The notes under the pieces were generated by a model that saw nothing but the letters and a program-made list of their open reading frames with translations, searched no databases and was not told where the DNA came from. Of a stretch of DNA of 64,000 nt, positions 25,407 to 34,600 are shown one piece after another. The position numbers and the translations under genes are program-made. This DNA is from Nocardia sp. NBC_00565 (GTDB lineage Bacteria > Actinomycetota > Actinomycetes > Mycobacteriales > Mycobacteriaceae), in NCBI RefSeq assembly GCF_036345915.1, contig NZ_CP107785.1, positions 2,790,001 through 2,854,000 on the forward strand, in the 5' to 3' direction. Within the stretch, counting starts at the first letter, position 1. Each line of letters opens with the position of its first letter.

Positions 25407-26591
25407 TCACTCGGGTTGTCGGAGAGGACCGGGGGTGGTGCCGGGCGTACCGTGATTCGCAGTTCTCCCGAACTCGCCGGTTCCGGACAACACAGTTGTC
25501 AGCATCCGAACCAGTTCGGCCTGTCGATGCGTTCCGGTCTTCTCGAAGGCGCGTTGTAGGTGTGTGCGCACGGTGTTCACTGAGACCGCGAGTTCCTCTG
25601 CGATCGACCGCAGCCCTTCGCCGCGTAGTGCCGCCATCGCGACGCGCGCTTCGGCTCCGGTCAGCCCGTACAGTTGCCGCAGCGCCGTTGGCCCTTCCAG
25701 TATTTCCTGATCCGGGTCGACGATGACGACGAGCGCCGCCGACGTGCGCTCGTCGCGGCACCCGGCCTTCGCATCCAGCCGCAACACCAGCAATGCGTAT
25801 GAGCTGCCGCCGCTATGCCGGGGAATGAGCGCGCGCCTTCCGACGTACGGCCCGTACTCGCGCAGTGCCGAATCGATGATTGCCCGTAGCCCGACCGCAG
25901 ATCGGTTATCCGATGATTCGAGGTGGCCGCAGCGTCCCATACCCAGGCCGTCTCGCGATTCCAGGATCGACAAGGCCGCTGGGTTCGCGTAGCTGATCAC
26001 CCCGCAACTCGACACGATCACCAGCCCGTGCCGATGCACGTCGAGCACGGCGATGACTCGGTCGCGCTCGGTCCGGACGTCTGTCAAACAGGACTGGACG
26101 TTCAGTGCATGCCGCAGATGTGGGAGCAGGAGGCGCATTGTCGATGTCGCCTGTGATCGGTCGAAGTCGTGGCCCGGATCGGGATACACCCCGATCCACG
26201 ATGTCTCGGCGCCACTGGTGAGAAGCGCGAGCATCCCATTGCCGAGCCGGTGTGGAGCCATCCAGTCGCGGAAGAATGGATGCCGGCGCAGGTAGTCCGG
26301 CCCCAGCAGCTCTTCGCATGTCGTGATGACACCGGCGGGTTCGTGTTCGAGCGCCCTCGCGATCGGATCGATACGCCAGAATCGGGCGTTGTAGCTGTGG
26401 CGCAGATCGTCCGCCCCGAGTGAACAGGCGGTCATCTGCCGGCTACTCGAGCCGGACACAACCAAACCGCCGTGGTCCGCGCCCAGCGCCGTGACGATAT
26501 CGTGCACCGCCTGCGACCAGTCACGGGGATGCAGCGCCGCGCGGTTGATTCGCGCAACGATCGCGGAAAACCTCTCGATTGTCATCGCCAT
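25407..26591 (-). CDS. LuxR family transcriptional regulator
   Basis: This 394-residue protein ends in a LuxR/GerE DNA-binding domain (about 325-385), visible as YGLTGAEARVAMAALRGEGL, RSIAEELAVSVNTVRTHLQR and AFEKTGTHRQAELVRML. The N-terminal 300 residues contain PAS-like sensing segments (FWRIDPIARALEHEPAGVIT; GVISYANPAALSIL). The helices are of a type seen in stand-alone actinobacterial LuxR regulators without a receiver domain. The ATG at 26591 was preferred to upstream in-frame starts; 26585 is also possible. It is divergent from the wall-hydrolase gene. Confidence 0.87.
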   Translation of the reverse strand: MAMTIERFSAIVARINRAALHPRDWSQAVHDIVTALGADHGGLVVSGSSSRQMTACSLGADDLRHSYNARFWRIDPIARALEHEPAGVITTCEELLGPDYLRRHPFFRDWMAPHRLGNGMLALLTSGAETSWIGVYPDPGHDFDRSQATSTMRLLLPHLRHALNVQSCLTDVRTERDRVIAVLDVHRHGLVIVSSCGVISYANPAALSILESRDGLGMGRCGHLESSDNRSAVGLRAIIDSALREYGPYVGRRALIPRHSGGSSYALLVLRLDAKAGCRDERTSAALVVIVDPDQEILEGPTALRQLYGLTGAEARVAMAALRGEGLRSIAEELAVSVNTVRTHLQRAFEKTGTHRQAELVRMLTTVLSGTGEFGRTANHGTPGTTPGPLRQPE

Positions 26592-26779
26592 ATGAAATGA
26601 CCTGCGGCACAAGAGAAACGGCAATCATCCAGAGTCGAACAGAGGGTGTTCGGGAGGCGCGTCACACGAGTAGTTCAATACCTGATTCTACTCACCTGAA
26701 TTCATCGACAGGGCATGCGTTCTCATCCGTTCAGATGAGGAACCGCGTCACGAGCCCTGCTCTACTCGGTAGGGCAACC

Positions 26780-26968
26780 GCATCGTTACAGCCGGGCAGC
26801 GCATCCCGGATCAACCCCGACTCCATATCGAACGGCGGCGTCGCCCCGCATCTGCACTTCGAGTGGCATCGGCACTCCTGGGCACCGCCCGGATCGGACC
26901 GCCTCGACCCGTTGCCGCGGCTGGCCGAAGCCGTGGACCCGCCGTCCTCGACCAATGGAGGTTCCCTC
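26780..26968 (+). pseudogene. C-terminal relic of an M23 (LytM) peptidase, in frame with the next gene
   Basis: Upstream of the DUF1906 gene, in the same open frame, lies SNGGVAPHLHFEWHRHSW followed by DRLDPLPRLAEA. The HLHFE motif with a DPLP tail is the hallmark of the end of LytM/M23 metallopeptidases. The HxxxD zinc motif and the rest of the domain are missing. No stop separates the relic from the downstream ATG at 26969, so a longer fused product cannot be excluded. The 26592-26968 interval otherwise looks non-coding. Confidence 0.5.
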
Positions 26969-28717
26969 ATGTCGACGGCAGTTGATTTCGCCGCACGTTT
27001 GATCGATCCCGCGGCCATCAAGGCAGCCGGTCATAGTGCTGTCCTGGTCTACGTATCACCGAGCAGACCCGGAGCCGGTCTCGGCGCCAAGCCGGTGACC
27101 AAGGAATACGCCGATCGCCTCAAAGCCGTTGGCCTCGAGATTGTTTCGATATGGCAGTACGGCAAGCCCGGTAATGCCCAGGCACCCTCGGACTGGACCA
27201 CAGGCTACGACGGCGGGCATCGGATGGGCCGTCAGGCCAGGGAAATCCATTCCGCTGCCGGCGGGTCCGACCGGTGCCCGATCTTCTTCGCGGTGGACGA
27301 GGACATCGGGCTGAACGAATGGAACGACCGGGCGGTCGACTTCTTCCGGGGTGTCAACGACTCGATCGGGCGGGAGTGGACCGGCATCTACGGCTCGTCG
27401 AAGGTGTGCGCCTGGGCCATCGAAGACGGCGTGATCGGCCGGACTTTCGAGGGCCGGTCCTGGGCCTGGCAGACCCGCGCATGGTCCGGCAACCGGCTCG
27501 ATACCCCGGAAGCCGTCCTCTATCAGCGCGTCATCGATACCCCCTCCAATCCGGGCCCGCTCATCGACGGCAGCTCGGTCGACGTCAACGACATCTTGGC
27601 TGCCGACTTCGGGCAGTGGTCCATCGATCGCGCTGCGACGCAAGGAGAACCCATCGTGAACGCTCCCGAATACACCGAACTCGACAGGTTCGGAAACTCC
27701 CACTCGGACCGCTGGGGCGCTCGAATCACCAACTTCGTGCTGCACACCCAGGAAGGCAACGGCACAGCCGAATCGCTGGCGGCATATCTCAACAACACGG
27801 CCAACGGCGTCTCGTATCACTACACGCTCGCGGATGGGATCGTCTGCGATGTCGTCGATACCGATTACGCGTCGTGGTCGGTCCTGGATGCGAACAGCCA
27901 TACGATCAATCTCTGCTTCGCGGGCAGCCGGGCGTCCTGGTCGAGGGACGAATGGTTGGCCATCGAAGAAGATCTTCGGATTGCAGCTTGGTTGGCCGTT
28001 CAGGACGCGAAGAAGTATGGCTTCGCCACCGATGTCATCGCCCCGCCGTATACGCGCAGGGACGGTATCACCGACCATAAGTACGTGACCGAGTGCCTCG
28101 GGATCGGTACTCATATCGACGTTGGCTGGAACTTCCCCTGGGGTGTCTTCGAGAGCCACGTCCGAGAGTTCACCGGTGGCGCGCTGGTAGCCGGAGAAAT
28201 CGGTGCGAAGGCGGCCGAATCGCCCTGGCTGGGCCCGCGGCTGGGCCCCGAAGGCGAAATGAAGACAGCCGACGGTGTGGGCCGCTTTGTTCAGTTCGAG
28301 AACGGATACATCTATTGGCATCCGACCACCGGTGCGCATCCGATCCCGGAATCGTTGTTCGAGAAATACGCGGAAATAGGTTGGGAAGCCGGGCCTTTGG
28401 GCTATCCGATCACCGATCACACCGTGTTGCGCGACCCGAAGGACGAAGAATGGGGCGAGGTGCAGGGCTTCCAGAACGGGGCTCTCTACCGGCGTAACGG
28501 TCGGCCGGCGTACTGGGTGCATGGCGAAATCCGTGAGCGATGGAACCGGAGCGGATTCGAGAACGGGCCACTCGGCTGGCCGACATCCGACGAAATCCCC
28601 TTCGACACCGGGACCTACCAGGAGTTCGAAAACGGCCGGATCTACTGGACACCGAAACCGACGCTCGCCCTCCGGACGACCGGCGGACGCGACGAGCCGC
28701 TGCTCGATACTCCCTGA
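26969..28717 (+). CDS. DUF1906 - amidase - LGFP repeat protein, predicted cell-wall enzyme
   Basis: This 582-residue protein has three parts. Residues 5-215 fit DUF1906, the glycoside-hydrolase-like TIM-barrel fold of mycobacterial Rv2525c (CPIFFAVDEDIGLNEWNDRA; WTGIYGSSKVCAWA; WAWQTRAWSG). Residues 228-400 resemble an N-acetylmuramoyl-L-alanine amidase, with zinc-type histidines in FVLHTQEG and HKYVTECLGIGTHIDVG and a YHYTLADG strand. Residues 420-565 carry three LGFP-like repeats (GFENGPLGWPTSDE, FENGRIYW), which bind the mycolate or arabinogalactan wall. No signal peptide is visible at the chosen start. ATG 26969 has GGAGG 7 bases upstream. It may be released by another route or be a phage-derived lysin (inference). 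Confidence 0.82.
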   Translation: MSTAVDFAARLIDPAAIKAAGHSAVLVYVSPSRPGAGLGAKPVTKEYADRLKAVGLEIVSIWQYGKPGNAQAPSDWTTGYDGGHRMGRQAREIHSAAGGSDRCPIFFAVDEDIGLNEWNDRAVDFFRGVNDSIGREWTGIYGSSKVCAWAIEDGVIGRTFEGRSWAWQTRAWSGNRLDTPEAVLYQRVIDTPSNPGPLIDGSSVDVNDILAADFGQWSIDRAATQGEPIVNAPEYTELDRFGNSHSDRWGARITNFVLHTQEGNGTAESLAAYLNNTANGVSYHYTLADGIVCDVVDTDYASWSVLDANSHTINLCFAGSRASWSRDEWLAIEEDLRIAAWLAVQDAKKYGFATDVIAPPYTRRDGITDHKYVTECLGIGTHIDVGWNFPWGVFESHVREFTGGALVAGEIGAKAAESPWLGPRLGPEGEMKTADGVGRFVQFENGYIYWHPTTGAHPIPESLFEKYAEIGWEAGPLGYPITDHTVLRDPKDEEWGEVQGFQNGALYRRNGRPAYWVHGEIRERWNRSGFENGPLGWPTSDEIPFDTGTYQEFENGRIYWTPKPTLALRTTGGRDEPLLDTP

Positions 28718-28854
28718 GCGCGGCTCGGGTGGCCCTCGCGTCCGTCGGGGCCTGTCCTCGTCGTGTCGGACCGGAGTCCGGCAGATCCTGTTGCAGGCAT
28801 TATTGCGGCCGGGAGTTGTTGGGTGCCAACGGCACTCGCCCGTTGACTCGGCGC

Positions 28855-29658
28855 CTACAGGTCGGACGGGGGTTGCAGACTGATGCGGTCGGCGAGGGCG
28901 TCGACGGAGTCTGCGTCGGCGTATGCCTCGGTGGTCAGTTCGAGGAGGGCGGCCCACCGGTTGATTCGGGGTGTCCAGCGTTGGATGAAGGCGTGGGCGT
29001 GTTCGATCTCGCCCAAGGTGCCGTGTTGCTGTGCGCGAACTGCGGCTTCGGTGGCGGCTTGCGCGGTGTTCTGGGCGAGCGCTAGTTGTTCTCGGCAATG
29101 GTCGGGGTCTGGGACCTCTTCGCGGACGGTGTCGGCCTCGACTCGCAGGTTGAGGATGAGCCCGGCCAGACGAGGGTCGGCCGGCCCCGACCGAGGGGCG
29201 GAGGTTCCTGCGGCGATGGCTTTGTCACGACGTTCGCGTCTGCGCCTCTCGTGCTTCTCGGCCAACACCAACTGCTTGCGGTAGGCGTCGGTGTCCTCGA
29301 CGGTGACTACGGGATACGTCAACGTTGCTGTGGTCGAAAGTCTTTCGACGCCGTTGCCGTCCCGGACGACCAGGGTTAGCTGTTCCAGGGGTGGGGCAGG
29401 GTCTGGCTGGCCGTCGAGGCGGGCGTCGAGTACGTCGTTTCTGTATTCGATCAGGGTGTCTTTCCCGACACGGTCGAGTACTGCGGTACCGACCTCGATG
29501 TGGTCACCACACGTGCGGCCGGTGCACGGGTCGGGAGCACCGAACTCTCCGATGCCGGTATCGACAAGGGATTCCCCGTGCGGACCGCGGCCCACGATCG
29601 CCCAGCTGTAGGTGCTGGACTGCCCTGCTGCGGCCCGCGCCGCATGGCTGTCAGACAT
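28855..29658 (-). CDS. Hypothetical protein with a coiled-coil C-terminal half
   Basis: This 267-residue protein has an N-terminal domain of about 120 residues containing YSWAIVGRGPHGESLVDTGI and PCTGRTCGDHIEVGTAVLDR. It then has a charged helical half: RKQLVLAEKHERRRRERRDK and REQLALAQNTAQAATEAAVR, likely coiled coil. No membrane segment or signal. The frame shows clear codon bias. The start at 29658 is uncertain; an ATG at 29676 is equally possible, and the open frame beyond that looks non-coding. It converges with the wall-hydrolase gene across 137 bp. Family not recognised. Confidence 0.6.
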   Translation of the reverse strand: MSDSHAARAAAGQSSTYSWAIVGRGPHGESLVDTGIGEFGAPDPCTGRTCGDHIEVGTAVLDRVGKDTLIEYRNDVLDARLDGQPDPAPPLEQLTLVVRDGNGVERLSTTATLTYPVVTVEDTDAYRKQLVLAEKHERRRRERRDKAIAAGTSAPRSGPADPRLAGLILNLRVEADTVREEVPDPDHCREQLALAQNTAQAATEAAVRAQQHGTLGEIEHAHAFIQRWTPRINRWAALLELTTEAYADADSVDALADRISLQPPSDL

Positions 29659-29902
29659 GGCCCGACCGTACTTCATAACTCTGATGAGAATCCGGCTGTT
29701 CGTCGACGGGTCGGGTCGACGATGACGGCCGTAGTCCTCGACGTCACGATGACCACAACGGTGGACGAGGTTGAACTCCGGGGTGGGTCGCACGCCCATC
29801 CCAGAGTTTTGTCGTGCGTTTGTCGTCGATGCGCCTGCTCGATCAGGCGGCCTCGATTCCTCGCCGGCGTTTGGGCCGATCACGTCGATCAACCGGTATC
29901 GG

Positions 29903-30202
29903 TCATACCTCGGCCGCGTGTCGGCCTGTCACGAAGATCGGTGCGCTGCGCCCGTCGCCACCCCAGCCGGCGGTGAGGGTGTTGGCTGATTCGGGTGGGA
30001 GGGCGCCGCTGCCGTGTGGTTCAGCAACTTGTACGTCGCGGCGATGCCGTGCTGTCCGAGGTAGGTCAGGGGCGGGGAGGATGAGGGTGTCGGCGCGCGG
30101 GTCGGCGCGCACCGTGATGAGGAACTCCTCGAGGGAGCCGTAACGATTCAGAACACTGTCCAGCAGCCGCGCTGCGGCGTTGCTCGGTCCCATGCCGTAC
30201 AT
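29903..30202 (-). pseudogene. Possible frame-shifted small gene
   Basis: The start (MYGMGPSNAAARLLDSVLNR, YGSLEEFLITVRADPR) looks like real protein for about 45 residues. After LILPAPDL the frame turns low in coding quality, while a neighbouring frame continues with YLGQHGIAATYKLLNHT. A frameshift near 30065 would explain this. Not recognised. The rest of the 29659-30382 interval holds nothing I can identify. Confidence 0.3.
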
Positions 30203-30382
30203 ATGCCCACCCGACGTCTGGTTCAACCCTGCCAACTTCCGGCGTCATGCATGGTCAGCATTATCACTGGAAGCAGCCACATTTGTCATCCGTTTACGGC
30301 GGATTGGTCAAGCAGGGACCATCGTCTGCGGTCAGATCCGCTAGTTGCCGGAGAATGTCTGAAAATTAGCGAGTAGAACTGT

Positions 30383-30793
30383 TCACAGCGGCCGCCCTGT
30401 GGTGGCCCGGGCCACCAAGGTGGGCTGCACCATCACCGACGACACCGGCAGCCGGTGCACCATGGCGAGCATCGTCTCGGCCGCGCGCATACCCATCTCC
30501 CGGATCGGGCAGCCGACGGTCGACAGCGGCACCGTCAACTCGCGGCTGATCGGAATGTCGTTGTAGCCCAAGACCGATACCTCACGGCCCGGGGTGAGCC
30601 CGCGCTCGCGCAGCACGCCGAGCACGCCCATCGCGCAGTCGTCGTTCATCGCGAAGATCGCGGTGGGGGCGTCGGGACGGTCCAGTAGCCACTGCGCGCC
30701 GCGGCGGCCCGCCGCGACATCGAAGCCTTCTTCGTAAATTCGTTCCGATGGCAGCACCACCCCGCCGGCGGCCAGCGCGGCCCGGAGTTGCAT
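30383..30793 (-). pseudogene. C-terminal fragment of a LacI-family repressor
   Basis: About 135 codons encode the last part of a LacI-type sugar-binding domain: DAPTAIFAMNDDCAMGVLGV, SVLGYNDIPISRELTVPLST and a terminal RLPVSSVMVQPTLVARATTG. The frame runs on to 31087, but beyond about 30793 it is antisense to another gene fragment. The N-terminal helix-turn-helix and the first half of the effector domain are absent. The gene is therefore cut cleanly at a junction near 30790. Confidence 0.72.
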
Positions 30794-31099
30794 TACGCCG
30801 CTCGCGGGATCAACGGCCCCATCGGCGATCTGCTGTTCCCGATCCACCACGGCATCCTCTACTACCCGGGCATCGAGGTGCTGCCGCCGTTCGTGCTGTA
30901 CGGCACCGACCGGATGACCGGCGAAGACTACCCCGACGTCGCCAAAGCCTGGGAGCAGCGCTTGCTCACCCTGGAGTCGACCGAGCCGATCGAGTTTCGG
31001 CGGCAGAACTTCGGCGACTACGAGATCCCCTCGCTGCACCTGAAGCAGGGACTGGAGCCCGCGGGCCGCACGGGTTTCGGGCTGCACGTGCGCGGATAA
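30788..31099 (+). pseudogene. C-terminal fragment of a flavodoxin-fold NAD(P)H oxidoreductase
   Basis: The plus frame encodes ARGINGPIGDLLFPIHHGIL and YYPGIEVLPPFVLYGTDRMT, then a helix FWEQR-type end (DYPDVAKAWEQRLLTL). This is the C-terminal part of the NAD(P)H dehydrogenase (quinone)/MdaB-like family. The FMN-binding N-terminal half is absent and the fragment starts exactly where the LacI fragment on the other strand is broken. The TTG at 30788 is not a credible start. Confidence 0.6.
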
Positions 31100-31104
31100 T
31101 CTGA

Positions 31105-31275
31105 TGCGTGGCTGACAGCCGGGTGATCGCGGTGTCGAACAACACCGAATGCCCGGCCTGAGCTGCTTTGACTCCGAGCCACTGCCAGGTGGGTCTTGCC
31201 GATGCCGACGGTCCCAGCAGGATCACGTTCCCGGCTTTGGGGACGAACGCGGTAGTTGCCATGTGCGCCAACACG
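31105..31275 (-). mobile_element. istB: Decayed IstB fragment of an IS21-family element
   Basis: Minus-strand translation gives FVPKAGNVILLGP, then LGVKAAQAGHSVLFDTAI and TRLSATH, matching the ATPase helper IstB of IS21 elements. The Walker A motif VGIGKTHLAVA is present but in another frame, so at least two compensating indels separate it from the flanking parts. Only about 60 residues of 250 remain. No transposase (istA) or terminal repeats were found. It shows that a transposon once lay at this junction. Confidence 0.65.
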
Positions 31276-31282
31276 TCGCGGC

Positions 31283-31591
31283 GTGACCACCGAGACCGTA
31301 GTTCTGCTCCTCGCGTGTATGGCCCTGCGTCTTCGATCCCGTGCGGCCGGCGAGGATCACGCGGCGACGGACTGGGCGATCCTCGAATCGGCGATCTTCG
31401 CCACGCCGGTTGTCTGTCTCGCCTTGTTCGGCATCTACGCATTGTTCTGGCCAGCGGCGATGGCGTTCTACTGTGCGGTGCTCGCCGCGCCGGTGGTCGC
31501 CCTGTCCATGGGCTACTTCCCGATCGCTTTGTTGCGGCGCAGCCACGCGGACAAGGCCGTTGGCGCCGTCCAACCGGTCGGCGCAATGTAG
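31283..31591 (+). CDS. Small membrane protein or gene remnant
   Basis: About 102 codons from a GTG encode two or three hydrophobic segments: TETVVLLLACMALRL at the start, then FATPVVCLALFGIYALFWPA and FYCAVLAAPVVALSMGYFPI, ending in a basic tail. Codon usage is moderately coding-like. No strong ribosome site was found, and the N-terminus abuts the IstB relic, so it could be the 3' remnant of a larger membrane gene. It converges with the large NRPS gene 73 bases away. Function unknown. Confidence 0.4.
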   Translation: MTTETVVLLLACMALRLRSRAAGEDHAATDWAILESAIFATPVVCLALFGIYALFWPAAMAFYCAVLAAPVVALSMGYFPIALLRRSHADKAVGAVQPVGAM

Positions 31592-31664
31592 TTGCACTGC
31601 TGTGGATTTCGCGCCAACGAATGGCTTCGACCTATTGCCGAGGCACGGTAGTCGGCACGACGGA

Positions 31665-34600
31665 TCACTCGAGTCGTTCGTTGAGAATCCGGGCGATCTG
31701 GGCGACCGCCGCAGGCTCGGTCATTGCCAGGTGCGTCGAATTGATGCAAAAGTTCGAAATCTGGCCGCGGACAAAGGGCACCCATCCCCGGTGACCGGCG
31801 GCCTCGGATCGCCTTTCGATTGTCGCGGTGAAGTACAGCAGGTCGCTGTCCAAGACCGGGGGCTGCCAGTCACCGACGGCCCGGATCGATAGGTTGTAGG
31901 TGTCGGTCAGGCGTTCGATCATTGCGGCGTCGATATCGACACTGTCTCCCAGGCGCCCTCCGATCAGCTCGGCGGCTTGTTCCGCTGTCGCGTCAGGACT
32001 CACGAAATCGATTCCCATGACCGGGCCGAGGTTGCTTATCAGCTCCCCTGGTGTGACCGAGCGGGTACTCGAAGCGTCGATACCGTCGGCTTCGGAGTCC
32101 AGCATCGCCAAGAGAGCGACCTGCTCACCGGCGGCGCGCATCTCGACGGCGACGGCATGCGCGATCAGCCCACCCAGCGACCAGCCGAGAAGGTGATAGG
32201 GGCCGTGTGGCTGGACCGTTCGGATCTCGTCGTAGTAGCGCTTGGCGATTTCTTCGATCGATATCGGACCGGGGTCTTCGCCGCCGATCTGCGGCGCCTG
32301 AATGCCGTATATCGGTTGACCGGCGGATATGTACTGGTCGAGTGTGTAATAGCACCATGCCAGTCCCGAAGCGGGATGGATACAGAACAGCGGTGGTCGC
32401 CGGCTGCCGGTCCGGATCGGTAGAAGTATGTCGAATCCGAGGGCGGTCCGGTCGGTGACGTCGTGACCGAAGCGCATGCCGAATTCGATCCGCTTCGCGA
32501 GGTCGGCGGGACTCGGGTCCGACAACATCCAGCGAACCGGAACCTCGTAGTCGAGTACTCTCTTCAACTCGCTCACCACCTGCACCGAACGCAGTGAGTT
32601 ACCGCCCAAGGCATAGAAGTCGTCGTCGGCTCCCACTCGCTCCACGCCGAGCACCTGTTCAAAGGCTCGGGCGACCTCCCCTTCGAGCCATGACGAGGGC
32701 TCCCTGAACTCTCCTACCGCGATCACGGGATCCGGCAGCCCCGTGCGGTCCAGCTTGCCCGACGCGGTGAGTGGCACAGTATCGAGTACCACCATCGTGG
32801 TGGGCATCATATATCCGGGCAGTTCGGTAGCCGCGTGTGCCAGAACCTCGCCGGTGTCGATCGTGGAACCGGCGGCGGGGACGAGGTAGCCGACGAGGCG
32901 CTCCACCGCACCGGCGGAGCGCACCACAGCGATCGCCCGGGCGATGCCGGGGTGCTCGGCGAGTACTGCCTCGATTTCACCGAGTTCGATGCGCAGGCCG
33001 CGCAGCTTCACCTGGAAATCGGTGCGGCCCAGGTATTCCAATTCGCCGGTCCGGCGCCAGCGCACCAAGTCGCCGGTGCGGTACAGGCGCCGTCCGTCAC
33101 CGTACGGGTCGGGCACGAACCGTTCCGCGGTGAGGCCCGGACGTGACTGATAGCCGCGCGCGAGCTGGGTGCCCGCCAAGTACAGCTCCCCGGCGACACC
33201 GGGCGGTACCGGATGTAACCGGTTGTCGAGTACGTATGCCCGCGCGTTCCATACCGGTGTGCCCATCGGCATGGTCCCGCTGTCGGCTTCGGTCACCCGA
33301 TGCGCGGTCGCACACACGGTGAACTCGGTTGGCCCGTACAGATTGTGCAACTCGACCCCGGGCACTATTCGCCGCACCGCGGCCACCACCTCGGGGCCGA
33401 ATGCCTCACCGCCCACCAGGAGCGTCCGCACCGATTCCAGCGACTCCGCAGGCGCCGCGTCCGCAAATACCGCCAGCATCGACGGCACGAGCGCGGTGAT
33501 CGTGACCCGCTGGGTGGCAATGGTTTCGGCGAGATAGGCCGGGTCGGTATGCCCGTCGGCTCGCGCGATCACCAGCCGCGCCCCCACCGCCAGTGTCGCA
33601 AACAGCTCCCACACCGACATGTCGAACGTGGCCGGGGACTTCTGCAGCACGACGTCATTCGGCGTCAGTGCGTAGGTCCCGCTGACCCACCGCACCTGGT
33701 TGACCACCGAACAATGCGATACCGCAACACCTTTCGGTCGCCCGGTCGACCCCGAAGTGAAGAGCACGTATGCGACGTTGTACGGTCGCAGCGGTGCGAG
33801 CCGATCGGCGTCGCTGACCGGCGCGTCATCGAATCCGGACAGCTCCAGCCCATCGAGGGATGACAGCTCCAGCACCGGTGCGGCGGTCGTCAGCATGTAC
33901 TCGATGCGTTCGGCCGGATAATCGGGATCGACCGGTATGTACCCACCGCCGGCGGCGTGCACCGCGTACATGGCGGTGACCTGGTCCAGTGAACGCCGCA
34001 TCCGCAGCGCCACCAACGACTCCGGACCCACTCCGCGGGAGATCAACCACCGCGCCAACCGGAATACGCGCGACGCGAACTCCGCATAGGTCAGCGACTG
34101 TTCACCGAATATCATCGCGGGCCGGTTCGCGTGCACTTGTGCCGAGGAGACGAACATCGACGCGAGTGTCTCGTTCGGAACGAGTGCGTGATCGGTCGAA
34201 TTCCACTGCACCAGAACGGCTTCCCGTTCGCCGGTGTCGAGCAGGTCCACGTCGCCGACCGGTTGCGCGGGGTCTGCCACCACCGCGTCGAGCAACCGCA
34301 GCAGGCGATCGACGATGGTGGTCACAGTCGCCGGGTCGAACAGGTCGGTCGCGTAGATCACCCCACCGGTGATGCCGGCCGGGGCGCCGGCGGTGTCGTA
34401 GGTATCCGATACCGTGACCTGCAGGTCGAACAGCGAAGTACCGGTATCGGCTTCCATGGCAGACACCGACAGCCCCGGCAACTCGAAGTCGGTCCTGGCG
34501 AGATTCTGGAACGCCAGCATCACTTGGAACAAGGGGTGGTGCGCTTGGGAGCGTACCGGGTTCAGCTCCTGCACCAGCCGTTCGAAGGGCACGTCCGCGT

